The translations under genes were made by a program, and so were the position numbers. Shown here in pieces: positions 50,641 through 62,482 of a DNA stretch of 64,000 nt (its first letter is position 1; each line of letters opens with the position of its first letter). Below the pieces are notes generated by a model that saw only the letters and a program-made list of their open reading frames with translations, ran no database searches and had not been told where the DNA came from. The stretch is from Gerris lacustris (Eukaryota > Arthropoda > Insecta > Hemiptera > Gerridae), in NCBI GenBank assembly GCA_951217055.1, contig OX578284.1, positions 44,295,467 through 44,359,466 of the forward strand, written 5' to 3'.

Positions 50641-51425
50641 TTTCCATCGCTTCACCATAAGGTATAACCATGAATTATTTCGAAATTTTAGGACCACCCG
50701 TTATATAGTGGTTGGGGAGGGGGAAATTTTTGGGGGTATATTTTGACTTATAAAATTATTAAAGAATGAAAAATTTAAAAAAGCAAATATATATTTGAAT
50801 CCTACTCTTCACCAGCTTTCATATGATACCCAACTCAAAATTTTAAAAAAATAAAATTTTTGGCGCACTTCAAATTTTCGCGCCCAAAATTAGCAATTTT
50901 TTAAAATTTGGGATGAACTCCCGGAATTTTCATCGCCCCATAATAAGGCATTAGCATGAATTATTTCGAAATTTTAGCACCAGCCGAAGTATAGTGGTTG
51001 GGGGGGGGAAAATTTTTTTTGGGTATATTTTGATTTTTTTACCCAATAAGGAATGCAAAATTTGAAAATGTATATATATCTTTGCGTCCTACTCTTCAGC
51101 AGCTTTCATTTGATACCCTACTCAAAATTTTAAAAAAATAAAATTTTTGGCGCACTTCAAATTTTCGCGCCCAAAATTAGCAATTTTTTAAAATTTGGGA
51201 TGAACTCCCGGAATTTTCATCGCTCCACAATAAGGCATTAGCATGAATTATTTCGAAATTTTAGGACCAGCCGAAGTATAGTGGTTGGGGGGGGGAAAAT
51301 TTTTTTTGGGTATATTTTGATTGTTTTACCCAATAAGGAATGCAAAATTTACAAAAGCTTATATATATTTGCGTCCTACTCTTCAGCAGCTTTCATTTGA
51401 TACCCCACTCGAAAATTAAAAAAAA
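50640..51425. repeat. Tandem duplication, ~287-bp unit, about 2.7 copies
   Basis: CATGAATTATTTCGAAATTT recurs at about 50669, 50955 and 51242. Each unit also holds GTGGTTGGGG..GGGAAA, CTACTCTTCA.CAGCTTTCAT and TTTTGGCGCACTTCAAATTT. Confidence 0.85.
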
Positions 51426-53915
51426 TATAAATTTTTGAGTTTACAACATTTTTGCGAATTGCGCATGCGCATATTTAATTTTGAACTTCTGTATATTTTT
51501 CCTGTGGTTGGGTCAAAAAGTTACACCAGTATTTCAAATTTCAGCTCTTTAGCTTAAACGGTTCGGGCCCTATGAACCAAAGAGCGACGGACAGACGGAC
51601 ACATCACCCTCGGCATAAGGGTTTTGAGAAGAATCTACAAAATCCTAAAAACGTATGAAAAATAATGATAACAAAAATAAATAATGAATAAACCCAAGCA
51701 AGAACCCAGGAGCCTAGATAGTAATAAAACAAACCCAGAAATATACAGATAAATGATAACTATAAACTATAATATAAATATGTTAATAATAATGGTGAAT
51801 GTTGTTCTGTGGTGTAGGTGTTGTGATGATGTGGTGGAAAAGGTGTATGAAATATACTTAATTTAAATATATACTTGTTTGTACTGCTTTATGAATGTGA
51901 TGGAGATAGATCACAGCACTTTTATCTTTAAAATTTGTAATTAGGATTTAATTAATTCTGAATAAACTTCACAAAATGAAAGGTTGTCAAAAAACCATGT
52001 GTGCTCTTTGAAAGCTTCGATGTACACTCAGCTTTTCAGTGGTGAAAAGCTGTTGGGTGTGTTTGATGCTCTAACTGGGTAGAACCATTAGTAGATGCAT
52101 CCAGCGGTGAATTTAGGAAGGTAGATCGTGAAAGGTTATCAGATGGAGAGATTATGATGATTAGATTTATATGTAAACAAGTTCTTTTAGCAACAGGTGG
52201 TTTACGTGAATATATTTTGTTTACTTGTTATTCCTGAATCTATGATGTTGAAGCTGATGATAGAAGAAATTAAAGTAGAGTGTAAGAAGTGTAGAAGAAT
52301 AAATGAAGAGGAATAATCGGCAATATCAGAGCTTAAAACTAAGTTAAATGTGATTTTATACAAGTGAAACGGTTAAGTGCTTAAGGTAAGATGGAATAAT
52401 AATTTAGATTAAGTGAGATGATACATGATAGAATATATATGAGAATAATTATTAAAGAATAGAAATAGCTTAATATAATGGGCAGATAAGGATAGAATAA
52501 GGGATGTTTTGCGGAAGGGCTAGTCTGTGCCCCGACAAAGGTGTATACAATAAAGTTACATTTAGTAGAGAGATGTCTTTCTTTACTCCTATACTGTCCT
52601 CGCCCAAACATCCTTGCTTCAACATACCAGCGCTCTTTAATGAGTGAGTGGACAAAGCTTCTTTGTGTCCGCCCCACCCACCGGTGTCTTATCTCTCGTT
52701 GCCAACAGACACCTGTGAGAGGAGAGCGATTATTACTCCCGGCCAGACTTCTGACTTTATTTCGACAAATTGTGAATGCCAGTTTGCTTCTTTTTTGTTA
52801 TACCTCTCTATTACCTTTACTTATTCTTTCCCTTGATTATATACAGTCTAACCCCTAAAGGATCCAACAACTCCATTAATTAATAATACTTAATAACTCC
52901 ATAACTATAATGCCAATTATTACATTATATTTATGAGGATTTCTCTTGACTTACTTTTTGAATGCAATAACTAAGTGAATACAACAAATGTATTTCTGCA
53001 GTTGTTATATTACAAACGTTTTAATGCTTTATTTATATCTGTTATTATAAACATTTCTGCACAATGTCTGTATAAATAACAATTTTTCATGAATTACTAT
53101 ATTGTGTATTATTTATACTACATTTGTGGAAAACATGACCACAATAAATCATTTTCTAAATTAACGTTTCAAACAGATTTTTGTCATCAAGATGAAATGC
53201 CCTCTGTTTACTTTTAAAGAGTAGTTTGTGGTCCTCTACTTTCTTCATTCGAAGCCAACTAAATAATACAACCACAGTGTTATAAGTGAAACTGTATCTT
53301 TCACTTTAAAGTTAAATTTTTAGTTAAATTTAAAGTTTAAAGTAATTTGTAATGATATAAAAAAATATATTTTTGTCAAACATGAATAAATATAGTGAGT
53401 TATCAAACTGGATTTGGTGTTTGAACAATATCAGTGTATCAGGAAGCCTTAATAAATTAAAAAATACATTACACACTAGCTTTTTCCCGGAGAGGGTAAT
53501 TTTAACTACATTTTAGATCAAAATCATAAAAATCATCGGGAACGTTTTCCAGAAATATAATTTATTTTAAGGTTTTTTTGTTCAGAGTTTTGGAGGTAGC
53601 ATCCCTAAATTAGGAGCTAACTTGCTTTTCTCAATTTCGCCTCAGGGTATGATTTTTCTAAACATTAAAGAAGAAAAATAATTATTGATTCTTCGGTAGC
53701 CCTCAAGTTCATAACAAAATCATGGAATAATTAAGCCTATTTAATTTTTCTTTTAAATTGTTTATTAAAGATGGAAATTGGTATACACCAAATTAAATTA
53801 AAAAATTTCTCTAAGCCTCCATTCTTTATCAGATTTCTTGATTACAAAGGAAAATAAGAAAATAAATTATCTGAAAAAATTGGGAAATAAGATTTTAAAA
53901 ATGTATTGGGTAAAA

Positions 53916-53920
<5 letters not shown>
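51426..53920. other. No gene recognised
   Basis: A GACGGACAGACGGACA tract lies near 51588. The stretch 52500-52860 is GC-richer with ~100-codon frames on both strands but no motif or splice pattern I can support. Confidence 0.4.

Positions 53921-53921
<1 letters not shown>

Positions 53922-53994
<73 letters not shown>
53922..53994. repeat. (TA)n microsatellite, ~73 bp
   Basis: Uninterrupted TA array. Confidence 0.95.
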
Positions 53995-53997
<3 letters not shown>

Positions 53998-54355
53998 GCG
54001 ATTAATAAATTGCATAATTATGTAATCCTTATTTAAATTAACAATAATTTATAATGAATTTCAATTTAATCGGTCAATGATGACTCAAATTAAGGACGTA
54101 AAAAGATGAGGTGATGGAGTGAGGATTGGAAACTAGATTAGAAGATATATTGGAAGGCATCGTTTACACTTAGCGACATATTTGTTAAGAGTTGTTGGAT
54201 CCAACAAGATGCACAATGCATAGTTAGGTATAAACTGGACTTATGCTACATTTTCCTCGTGAATCAATATGACGTTAGTTGTGTTTTTATAATTACATTA
54301 GGCATCGCATGGCATTATCATTAAAGGGAGCGTAATAAAATAAATTTTAGATATT
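53995..54355. other. No gene recognised
   Basis: AT-rich. Confidence 0.45.
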
Positions 54356-54359
54356 ACGA

Positions 54360-54960
54360 AAATAGTTAATCATAATGAGTTGATAGTTAAAAAGAATGAT
54401 TGTAATAGAGAGCCGTGTAGTGGAGGATAAAGGGGGCTTTCTACATATTCTTTTACTTTCATGTTCCGACCATCTTCATTTTAACTAATATAAAATGAAT
54501 CACTACTCACTACTCAATTTCTGCTTGTATCAAGTTGAAATTTGTCATGCCTGTTTCAATTGTACTTAAGACGATCTGTATGAACTTTTATTAAAATCGT
54601 TACGTCAGAACGTAAGAAATTGGTAAAAACGTTGATTTCTCTATTTTAAACGTTTAGGTACCGTTTAATAGTTTTAACAATCTTTATCACTTCATAGTGG
54701 TGTCGTTTCTGAAATTCGAAATTCCAATATTATATTTGAAACTTACGTTTACGCGAGCTTTGCGCACGGACTCTTGGATGGATAACGCTGTCCAACGAAC
54801 TTAGCATGATCATTAGTAAAAGGAACATGTATACCAAATTTGAACTAAATCGTTCAACTTTTACTCACGTTATCGTCGTATAAGCGTTACTGTCAGACAG
54901 ACAGACAAGAGGCATATTTTGTTGAATGTAAGAAGCTCGTTTACGCTCGCTTCAATAAAT
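54360..54960 (-). repeat. Interspersed repeat family D, copy 2 (inverted)
   Basis: Inverse of 8515-9165 with moderate divergence. Shares AATGAGTTGATAG, ATCGTTACGTCAGAACGTAA, GATAACGCTGTCCAAC and GTCAGACAGACAGACAAG. Confidence 0.75.
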
Positions 54961-55910
54961 TAATTCATAGAACCCTATTGGATCGATTTTAATTTCATTA
55001 TTTTACAGATATGAACAACCGAGTCAGGTAGAGTCTGACTAAAATAAGGTTAGACCCCTCTTTCCCAAACTTAAATATCATAAACTGCCATATACATTTA
55101 TATGTGATATGTAAGCGATAAATATAGAGGTAGAAGATTTTTAGGCAACATAAGAAAACCCTAAAAAGGAATGGGCTTTAAATTTGCCAAATATTTACTT
55201 CAATTTGTCATGGTAAACCGTAAGGGACATTCTGTATTATAGCTTGGGCTGAGTTAAAGTAATATCGTGGAGGGAAATCTGGTTACACATACTCGGCAGG
55301 AAAAGAGGCAAGCAAGGAAATCCCAGTTTGGTTTGGCAAAGTTTGCATTAAATTAGTAACTATGGATTTGACACGAACTCCTTCCTTCTACAAAACCTAC
55401 ACACATAAACTTCATGTAACTACTCCTCTCGCTACACATACACAATCATTGCTATCTTTAATATATATATTTATGTATACTTCACAAAAATATATCCTGA
55501 CAGATTTTACATACAACCACCACGTGTCACTTGGTAGTTTCGATATAGAAGAGTGTATTAAATATACATGCATATATAATGTTTATTTTGTGCTCGAGCA
55601 ATACCCTTTTGTTTATATATTAAATTATGCTGAATTCTATTCCTTAGTCTCAATAAAACCAAACTCAAAGTTTAATTTTACAAACTACAGATTTCCTCTT
55701 TAAGATAGATAGGTTTTAGTGACAAAGGCAGTTCTTTGCTAAACAAATTACTAAGAATGTGCCAAAACTAAGTAGGAGATACTTTTGGATTTTCTATAAG
55801 AACAATTATTAAGCTTGATAATGGCACAAGTAGAGTTGAAATATCGTAAATAAGAATTCGCATATGGGAAAGGAATTCAGAATAATTTATTTATTTATTT
55901 ATTATTTCAT
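54961..55910. other. No gene recognised
   Basis: A 113-codon frame at 55362-55703 has an ordinary AT-rich residue mix and no motif; not supported. Confidence 0.4.
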
Positions 55911-55911
55911 C

Positions 55912-56510
55912 TTCCGAGCTTACCGAAGGTAAACGGAAGCTATGATGTGATCGTTCTGAAGAACGAAACATTTTTAGGTCTCCGATTTCAAAAATTCCAA
56001 GACAGAAATCCGTTTCAGATATCAGGGAACATTTTTGGTTCCGTGTCTGTCTGTCGGTCTGTCGTTCAATTTTTGCGAACCAACATATCTTAAAAACTGC
56101 ACGTTCAATTTCAATAAAATATAGGTGGTAGGTCATAATTAGCCAATTGTTGGGCCCATATAAGTTTCATCCTTCTGCGCCTATTTGTCTCTCTTCCACA
56201 TGCACACAAGCATACATTTATTTACACCTATAGCTTCAAAAGTACTTATCTGATTTGAATGAAACTTTTTTAGTTTATCGAAAGTAGCCCGCAGATAGCC
56301 CCAGATTAATTTCAACCGTCTACGCGCTTTAAATTTTGCTAAATTGATTGACACTTTAATTTGTGTGAAAAATCAAAACAATTTTGACAGATTAAAAAAA
56401 CAATTAAACCAATGAGATTAATAATGGTTTGTAAAAGCATAAAATCAATAAAGTTCGTGGCTAGGATGCGAAGAAACTATGTGCCACACCAATTGCCAGT
56501 CTATTAATAA
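55912..56510 (+). repeat. Interspersed repeat family C, near-full copy
   Basis: Runs TTCCGAGCTTACCGAAGGTA to CTATGTGCCACACCAATTGC with the GTCTGTCTGTCGGTCTGTC block at about 56044. Confidence 0.8.
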
Positions 56511-56732
56511 CAAGACCCAGAAAGATTTTTCAAAGATCTCCGAATGTCCATGGATTTATAAGAAATAGTCAAATAAGTAAGAACATGACATAAAATGTGT
56601 GTTTTATAAAACACAATATTAAAATAGAACATAATTATTAGGTGCTTAATAAAAAAAAAAAAAAAACAGTCCAAGAAATTATAAAACAATTAATTATTTA
56701 TTTACGTACTTCTTATTTAATTTGATTATAAT
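56511..56732. other. Short AT-rich spacer with poly-A tract
   Basis: A run of 17 A lies near 56650. Confidence 0.5.
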
Positions 56733-57545
56733 TTTCGCTTCCAAGCTTACCAAAGGTAACAATAGCTATGTGATCGTTCTGAAAAACAAAGTTTTTTATT
56801 TCTCCGATTTAAAACATTCCAAGACAGAAAGCCGTTTCAGTCAAAGGGAACATTTTTGGTTCCGTGTCTGTCTGTTGATATTATACTCAATTTTTTTAAG
56901 AACAAACGTATTTATAAACCTACTCGTCCAATATTAATGAATGGTAGGTTATAATTAGCCCGTTGCTGGTACCATATAAGTTTTAACCTGCTTCGCCTTA
57001 TTGCTTCTCTTCCACATGCTCACAAACATACATTTATTAACACCTATACCTTTAAAAATACTCATCTGATTTTTGCTTCCGAGCTTACCGAAGGTAACGG
57101 AAGCTATGTGATCGTTCTGAAGAACGAAAAAATATTAGGTCTCCGATTTCAAAAATTCCAAGACAGAAATCCGTTTCAGACATCAGGGAACAATTTTGGT
57201 TCCGTGTCTGTCTGTCGGTCTGTCGGTCTGTCGGTCTGTCGGTCTGTCGGTCTGTCGGTCTGTCGTTCAATTTTTGCGAACCACCATATCTTAAAAACTA
57301 CACGTCCAATTTTAATGAAATTTGGATGGTAGGTCATAATTAGCCCATTGTTGGTCCCATATAAGTTTCAACCTTCTGCGCTTATTTGTTTGTCATCCGC
57401 ATGCTCACAAACATACATTTATTTATAGCCATATCTTTAAGAGTAATCATCTGATTTTTATGAAATTTTTATGGTTTGTCGAAAGTAGCCTGGAGATAAC
57501 ACCTGATTAATTTCAACCTTCTGCGCACTTTAAATCGTGCTAAAT
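56733..57545 (+). repeat. Two family C copies head to tail, the first truncated
   Basis: The first copy (56733-57074) stops at CTCATCTGATTTTTG. The second (57077-57545) begins TTCCGAGCTTACCGAAGGTA and carries an expanded (GTCTGTCG) array at about 57206-57264. Confidence 0.8.
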
Positions 57546-58705
57546 TAATATGTCTTATATTATAAAGCCGCATGGCTAACTGACTCACTGACTGACATTA
57601 ATGTTTACCCACTTCCAGAAGAGCTAGAGACTTGTGGTTTGCGCTATTCGACGCGCAACGTCCATATTGTGGACCAAAATAATTATAAAAAGTTCACTTT
57701 CCCCCTCCTTCCCCCCTTAAAAAAATAAAAATGGGTGACTTGATTTTTAAGCTGGTTTGGGGGCTTATTGCGGCTAAACGGTAAGTCGTATTAGAAAATG
57801 GATAGCACAAGTGGTGACTGATTTTAAAAGATCTACAACTTTAATCCTATGAGTTTTTGTCGTATCATCATCGGTTGTACCCTAGATGGTGATAATTTTG
57901 TTATTATTTGGTTTACTTTTTTTCCATTTTTGTCTTTGAATGGCCATAGTTTCTATAATAGTTGGCCAATTTTATTTCTGATTGCGGCGATTGAATCTCA
58001 CACTAATGCTCTTTAAATTGAGTGTATTTTATTTCATTAGTTCATCCTACTTGCTGAGAACATGAGAGTAAACTTTTTCCCGTGCGCCGTGTCACGTGAC
58101 CACTTTTGTTTGTTTTTAATATCGTGTCATATATCATTTTAAAGGCCTTGATATGTACATTAAAGCTATTTTATTTGTTGATTTTTTAAAAATGTTGTAC
58201 ATATACTTTTGTACCGATTTATAATTTTGTTGTTGGTTAAAGGGTTTAAATACTTTTTTGATATAAGGTTTTTTATTTATATGTATTTATTAGTTAAATG
58301 AATGCCCTTTTGTATTATTTGTTTTTTAAAAATATAACTTTGGTACCTCAGAGTACAGGGGGTACAAATGTTAAAGTTGATCTTTTATAATATGATGTAT
58401 ATCGTTGAAAAGCTCTTGCATAGTAGATTAATTTTTGTTATATTCTATTTTGTGTTATTTTTAGTTTTGAGGGGGGTAAAATAAAAAAAACTGTTTATAC
58501 AGCGGTTTCTACGATTTGGTTGCAGTTTTATATTTGTTTATTAAATTAATTATATATGCGCTAACGTTTGGTGCTTGTTGGAGGCTTTGTTTCTCCAACA
58601 AATGTTTAAGTTTCTTCAACTTTATTAAATATTTACTGGAACAGTGCCGCGCCGTTCCAACTTTTTGATTATGTTTATCGAGGTATTTTTCTTAATTTGG
58701 TCTTT
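57546..58705. other. Probable insertion splitting a family C copy
   Basis: Family C breaks near 57545-57558 and resumes with its end motif GAGGAAGCTATGTGCCACAT at about 58710. The insert begins TCTTATATTATAAAGCCGCATGGC and ACTGACTCACTGACTGAC. A TGGAAC..GTTCCA hairpin lies near 58638-58661. Helitron-like start is suspected only. Confidence 0.35.
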
Positions 58706-58995
58706 TCTTTGCGAGGAAGCTATGTGCCACATTAATTGGCAGAGTATTTTGAAATTTGGTTATAGTTTGTCGAAAGCAACCCGCAGATAGCCCCCGATTA
58801 ATTTAAACCGTCTACGCTTTTTAAATATTGCTAAATTGATGCTTTAATTCGTGTAAAAATATCAAAACAATTTTAATAGTTTTAAAAAACAGGGCATAGT
58901 TAAATATATTTGACAAAAATAGGTCGTAAACGCATAAAATCATGAAAGTATAAGGAATAGGAGCGAGGAAGCTATGTGCCACACTAATTGACGGA
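58706..58995 (+). repeat. 3' ends of two family C copies
   Basis: The terminal motif AGCTATGTGCCACA.TAATTG occurs at about 58719 and 58971. Confidence 0.7.
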
Positions 58996-59357
58996 GTATT
59001 TTATTCAATAAGAATACAAATACATTTTAATTTTTTTTCTCTCTTTTAAATAAAAGTAACACGCAATTTCAGAAAGAAATAAGATAAATAATTCCATTCT
59101 GAAATATTCAATATTTTTTCCCTTGTTCTAACAAATATCGTTACCTTTTTTAAGTTATACCAACAATCATACAAACTTAGTAAAAGATTTCCTTAACTTT
59201 TCATATAAAATTGTAAGATATTGTTCCTTATCATCCCTCGTTCAAACCTATTTCTGGCTTTTTATTTCTTTTTCAGCACAGTCACTTTTAAAACAATTCT
59301 TCCCCCGGATATTTCCTTTTCGACATCGGTTCTAGTTGTAAAAGTTGCACTAATGGG

Positions 59358-59360
<3 letters not shown>
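58996..59360. other. No gene recognised
   Basis: AT-rich. The 101-codon frame from 59221 reads into the TA array; not supported. Confidence 0.45.
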
Positions 59361-59448
<88 letters not shown>

Positions 59449-59496
59449 AAAAAATCGATATATATATATATATATATATATATCGATTTTTTATCA
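59361..59496. repeat. (TA)n microsatellite followed by a perfect 52-bp palindrome
   Basis: TA array 59361-59446, then GATAAAAAATCGA, (TA)n and TCGATTTTTTATC at about 59445-59496, an uninterrupted palindrome with 13-bp unique arms around a TA core. Confidence 0.9.
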
Positions 59497-59499
59497 TCT

Positions 59500-59818
59500 C
59501 GTCAAGTCCTAGTTTTCAATTTTTAGTAGAGTGTTTTATTTCAGATAAGGTAGGAAATTGGAGAGAGAGAAAAAATAAGGTTTTTTTAAGGGAGAAATTT
59601 TTATTTTGAAGTAAAGGAAATTGGTTGAAAAGTTATTAAACACAAATAAAAGTATTTTTCCGATGCTTTTTATCCAAACGTTTATATGTTCTAATATTAT
59701 TCTTATGCATGTCAAATATGACATATCTTGCCTTGTCTGTCTGTTGTCAGTCAGTAATGTTCAAAAATTTAATATTATTAATGCTCATTTGGAATCCTTT
59801 AAAGGCCGCCAGAGGATA
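59500..59818. other. No gene recognised
   Basis: AT-rich. Confidence 0.45.
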
Positions 59819-59819
59819 A

Positions 59820-60124
59820 TCTCTAGCTAGTAGTAGTAGTAAGGTCCTAGTACTAGTACTAGATCGGTAGGACGAACCAATTGTTCGCACCTAGCAATTA
59901 GGCCCATTTTACTATCCCGTGGTAGAGAGTTCCAGCCACTTCACACATTATACCTCTGCACATTGTACCGCCGAAGCGAGTATGTATGATGTGATCATTA
60001 GTGAGCTATATAAATCAGAGCATCAAGGCGAGGGATCGAACCCACGACCTCGTAACACTCTTGATTCAGTGTTGGCCGGGCAGTCGTGGTAAGCAATTCA
60101 ATCAACACGGCCACGCCGGCTCTC
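59820..60124 (-). mobile_element. tRNA-derived SINE, ~300 bp
   Basis: Minus-strand reading: GAGCCGGCGTGGCCGTGTTG (A-box-like GCGTGGCCGTG) followed ~75 nt later by GGGTTCGATCCC (a perfect B-box). The body runs to a TACTACTACTA simple tail at 59826-59838. Pol III internal promoter spacing is wider than in a tRNA, as in many SINEs. No tRNA gene itself is present. Confidence 0.75.
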
Positions 60125-60541
60125 TAATATAATCTTTAGCTAACAACCACTCCCGAGAATATCCTTATATCTGACACAATCTTGGACCATGATTGATACA
60201 ATAAATATGCAGCTTATTTGTTCAGTAGTAATTTCTGTTTGGTTCTTTAATTTATGACGATGCTCAGTACTCAATGATACCAACAGTAAAGGAATAGACA
60301 TCGGAATTCTAATTTACTAACACGATGACAATAGCTACAGAATCATAAACCAAATTAATGTTGTAGTTAATGGAGTAGTCATCAATTGAGATCAAAGAAC
60401 ATCTGTCAACGAATAAAATGATCAAACAAATTGAACCCTAATAACGTTTTGACCAATTAAAACATGGGTCCAAATACAACCCTGTGTTATTTGGTGAATT
60501 ATGTTTCGCACTGATACAAAATAAAAATCGAAGAAATGTTA
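60125..60541. other. No gene recognised
   Basis: AT-rich. Confidence 0.45.
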
Positions 60542-61197
60542 CAGTAGTCCAGTCAAATTAGCTCAAAATGGCGGCGAATCTTGCATTAAATCATGTAGTT
60601 CCAATTTTTTCAGGAACGTGTTGGGGGAGGTCCCCTGAACAACACCTAATAAAGTCCCATCGATTTCAGGCGCCGCGGGACGGGGGAGGGGGGGCAAAAG
60701 GTCATATTTTTCAGTTTTCGGCGTTTATCTCGAAAACGGTACGTCGCACAGAAAATGTTATTCTATTCAACATTAAAGCTGTTACATTTTCTTTCAAATG
60801 ATATATCCTATATGAACCTAAGTGTTACCGTTTTTGAGATATGAGTGGTTGAATATGAAAAAAAATTTAAAAAGTAGCAGTGGTTCAGGTATCTCGTCAA
60901 TCTTTCTCTTCTAACTCTTTGCCCTTCCATTTTATCGAAAACTCGTGGGAAAGAAAGTTGTAGAGCGAAAAATTTCCTAAAAAAATTAATCGAGTTATGT
61001 TAATTTATCTTCACCCGGTAAATAGCTAGAGCGTTTTGAAATTTAGGGGCACTTTTCAATATTTTACTAGTAAAATGCTGCTTGTGACTCATGTTTTGTT
61101 TCCAATGTCTGTAACGCTATGTAAACAGTCTTTCACGTGTTTGCGCCAAGTTATGATCGAGTACAACATTTTTATTACAATAACAGGTCGTTCAAAA

Positions 61198-61265
61198 TGA
61201 GTGAAAAGTGTTTAATTTGTAATGAAACAGCTGATGAAGGAGGTTGTCGGAGAGCCGGGAATGCC
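61198..61265 (+). pseudogene. Short N-terminal remnant (MSEKCLICNE) joined to a C-terminal motif
   Basis: An ATG opens MSEKCLICNETADEG, resembling the CxxC start of an arthropod element-protein family, then abruptly GCRRAGNAG, which belongs to the C-terminal cysteine cluster found on the other strand at 61703-61735. The middle of the protein is missing, so this is a deletion derivative. Confidence 0.45.
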
Positions 61266-61602
61266 GGGACTTATGTTTTGTTTCCAATGTCTGTAACACT
61301 CTTGTTCACTTAATATGATGTTTAATTAGATAAGTATAGTATTATAACCCGTATAAATAATAAATTATGTATACATGTACGTAAATCTATATCTCGCAAT
61401 ATATTATAGAAGGACACTTGTATTAGAGAGGAGGAAGTAATAAGTCAAACCAAGATGTATAAAATGTGTTCATAAAATCAAAAATTGGGTATCAAAAATA
61501 GGTTCAAACAACAAAAACTAACATTGACTATATATACAATTCATTTTATCAACTGTTTTCTAATTTATTAAAAGCCGTCAATATGATACTTCGGAAAAAG
61601 TT

Positions 61603-62010
61603 TTAAAAAAAGTCAAGCTCTTCACTATCAAATTGCTCAAAGTCTTCTTGGATTGGAACACTGTTTGTACACGAGCCTTGACAGTTACTGCACACCGGGG
61701 AACAGTTGATCCCCGCATTCCCGGCTCTCCGACAACCACACATCGTTCCGCAGCCAGTAGTACAACGGCAGAAGAGTGTGTTAAGGACACTGTCTGGTGC
61801 CAAAGGGGCTTTTGTCCTGATAGGAGTAAGGTGTCCACATCTTTTCTCGTCCATCCCCAACATTCAGGTGGGAGGGATTCGTTCCCCAATTATTGCTGCT
61901 CCTCCAGAAACACTCTGTATAAATATTGCATTGCAGCATCTGTTGTAGGAGGCAAAGCGCGCAGGTTAGCTTTCATTCTTGCTGTAGATTTCACGAATCA
62001 CGAAGCATAT
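61603..62010 (-). pseudogene. Decayed C-terminal cysteine-rich domain of an element-borne protein
   Basis: Read on the minus strand, 62010 to about 61880 gives an alpha-helical segment ending at a stop. A frameshift then leads into LPPECWGW and another into a frame with LTPIRTKAPLAPDSVLNTLF. The end is a dense C-x-C cluster (FCRCTTGCGTMCGCRRAGNA, NCSPVCSNCQGSCTNS). This WGW...C-rich ending is one I recall from many arthropod mobile-element proteins; I do not know the family's enzymatic role. Stops and frame changes make it a pseudogene. Confidence 0.55.
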
Positions 62011-62482
62011 GTATCCGTGAACAAAATAGAATAAAATAGATTAGAATTGTAGATAGTGGTATTCAATAATTATTGTATTATTAATAATATAACGTATTAT
62101 TAAATATTAATTAGTTGAATTAATTAATTATTAAATTTACCTAATGGGGTCAGTACGGTCTGAGAAAAATTAAAGGTACCTGTAGTGATTGAGATCATAC
62201 TTTAACGGGGACTGGAACATGAGCAGGAACATTCATTCCCCAGCTTCAGCATTGTCTCCTGGTGAAGATTTAGGATTATAAAACACTTTTGCGATGTTCA
62301 CTATTTCATTGGCATACTGCTGGAAACATTGTACCATGGCCTGGTATATTCGTTTCCTGGCTGAAATCGATGGGACTTTATTAGGCGTTGTTTAGGGGAC
62401 CACCCCTAACACATTCCTGAAAAAATTGGAACTACATGATTTAATGCAAGATGAAAACCTAATTTGACTGGACTACAGTTGC

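Larger units (their letters stand above)
60542..62482. mobile_element. ~1.9-kb element with ~130-bp TIRs and a decayed cysteine-rich gene
   Basis: The left end (GTAGTCCAGTCAAATTAG, TTGCATTAAATCATGTAGTT, CCAATTTTTTCAGGAA, TAATAAAGTCCCATCGATTT) recurs inverted at about 62350-62480. The interior has two coding remnants on opposite strands (separate entries). No transposase core is recognisable. Confidence 0.7.

Noticed and set aside
52381..52858. ~100-codon frames on both strands
   Set aside because: No motif, no splice-site context, frames overlap antisense.
60000..60124. Functional tRNA gene on the minus strand
   Set aside because: A-box to B-box distance is too long and stems do not pair; SINE head is the better reading.
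61578..62034. Plus-strand frames of 80-133 codons
   Set aside because: Antisense of the cysteine-rich coding remnant, which has the recognisable motifs on the minus strand.
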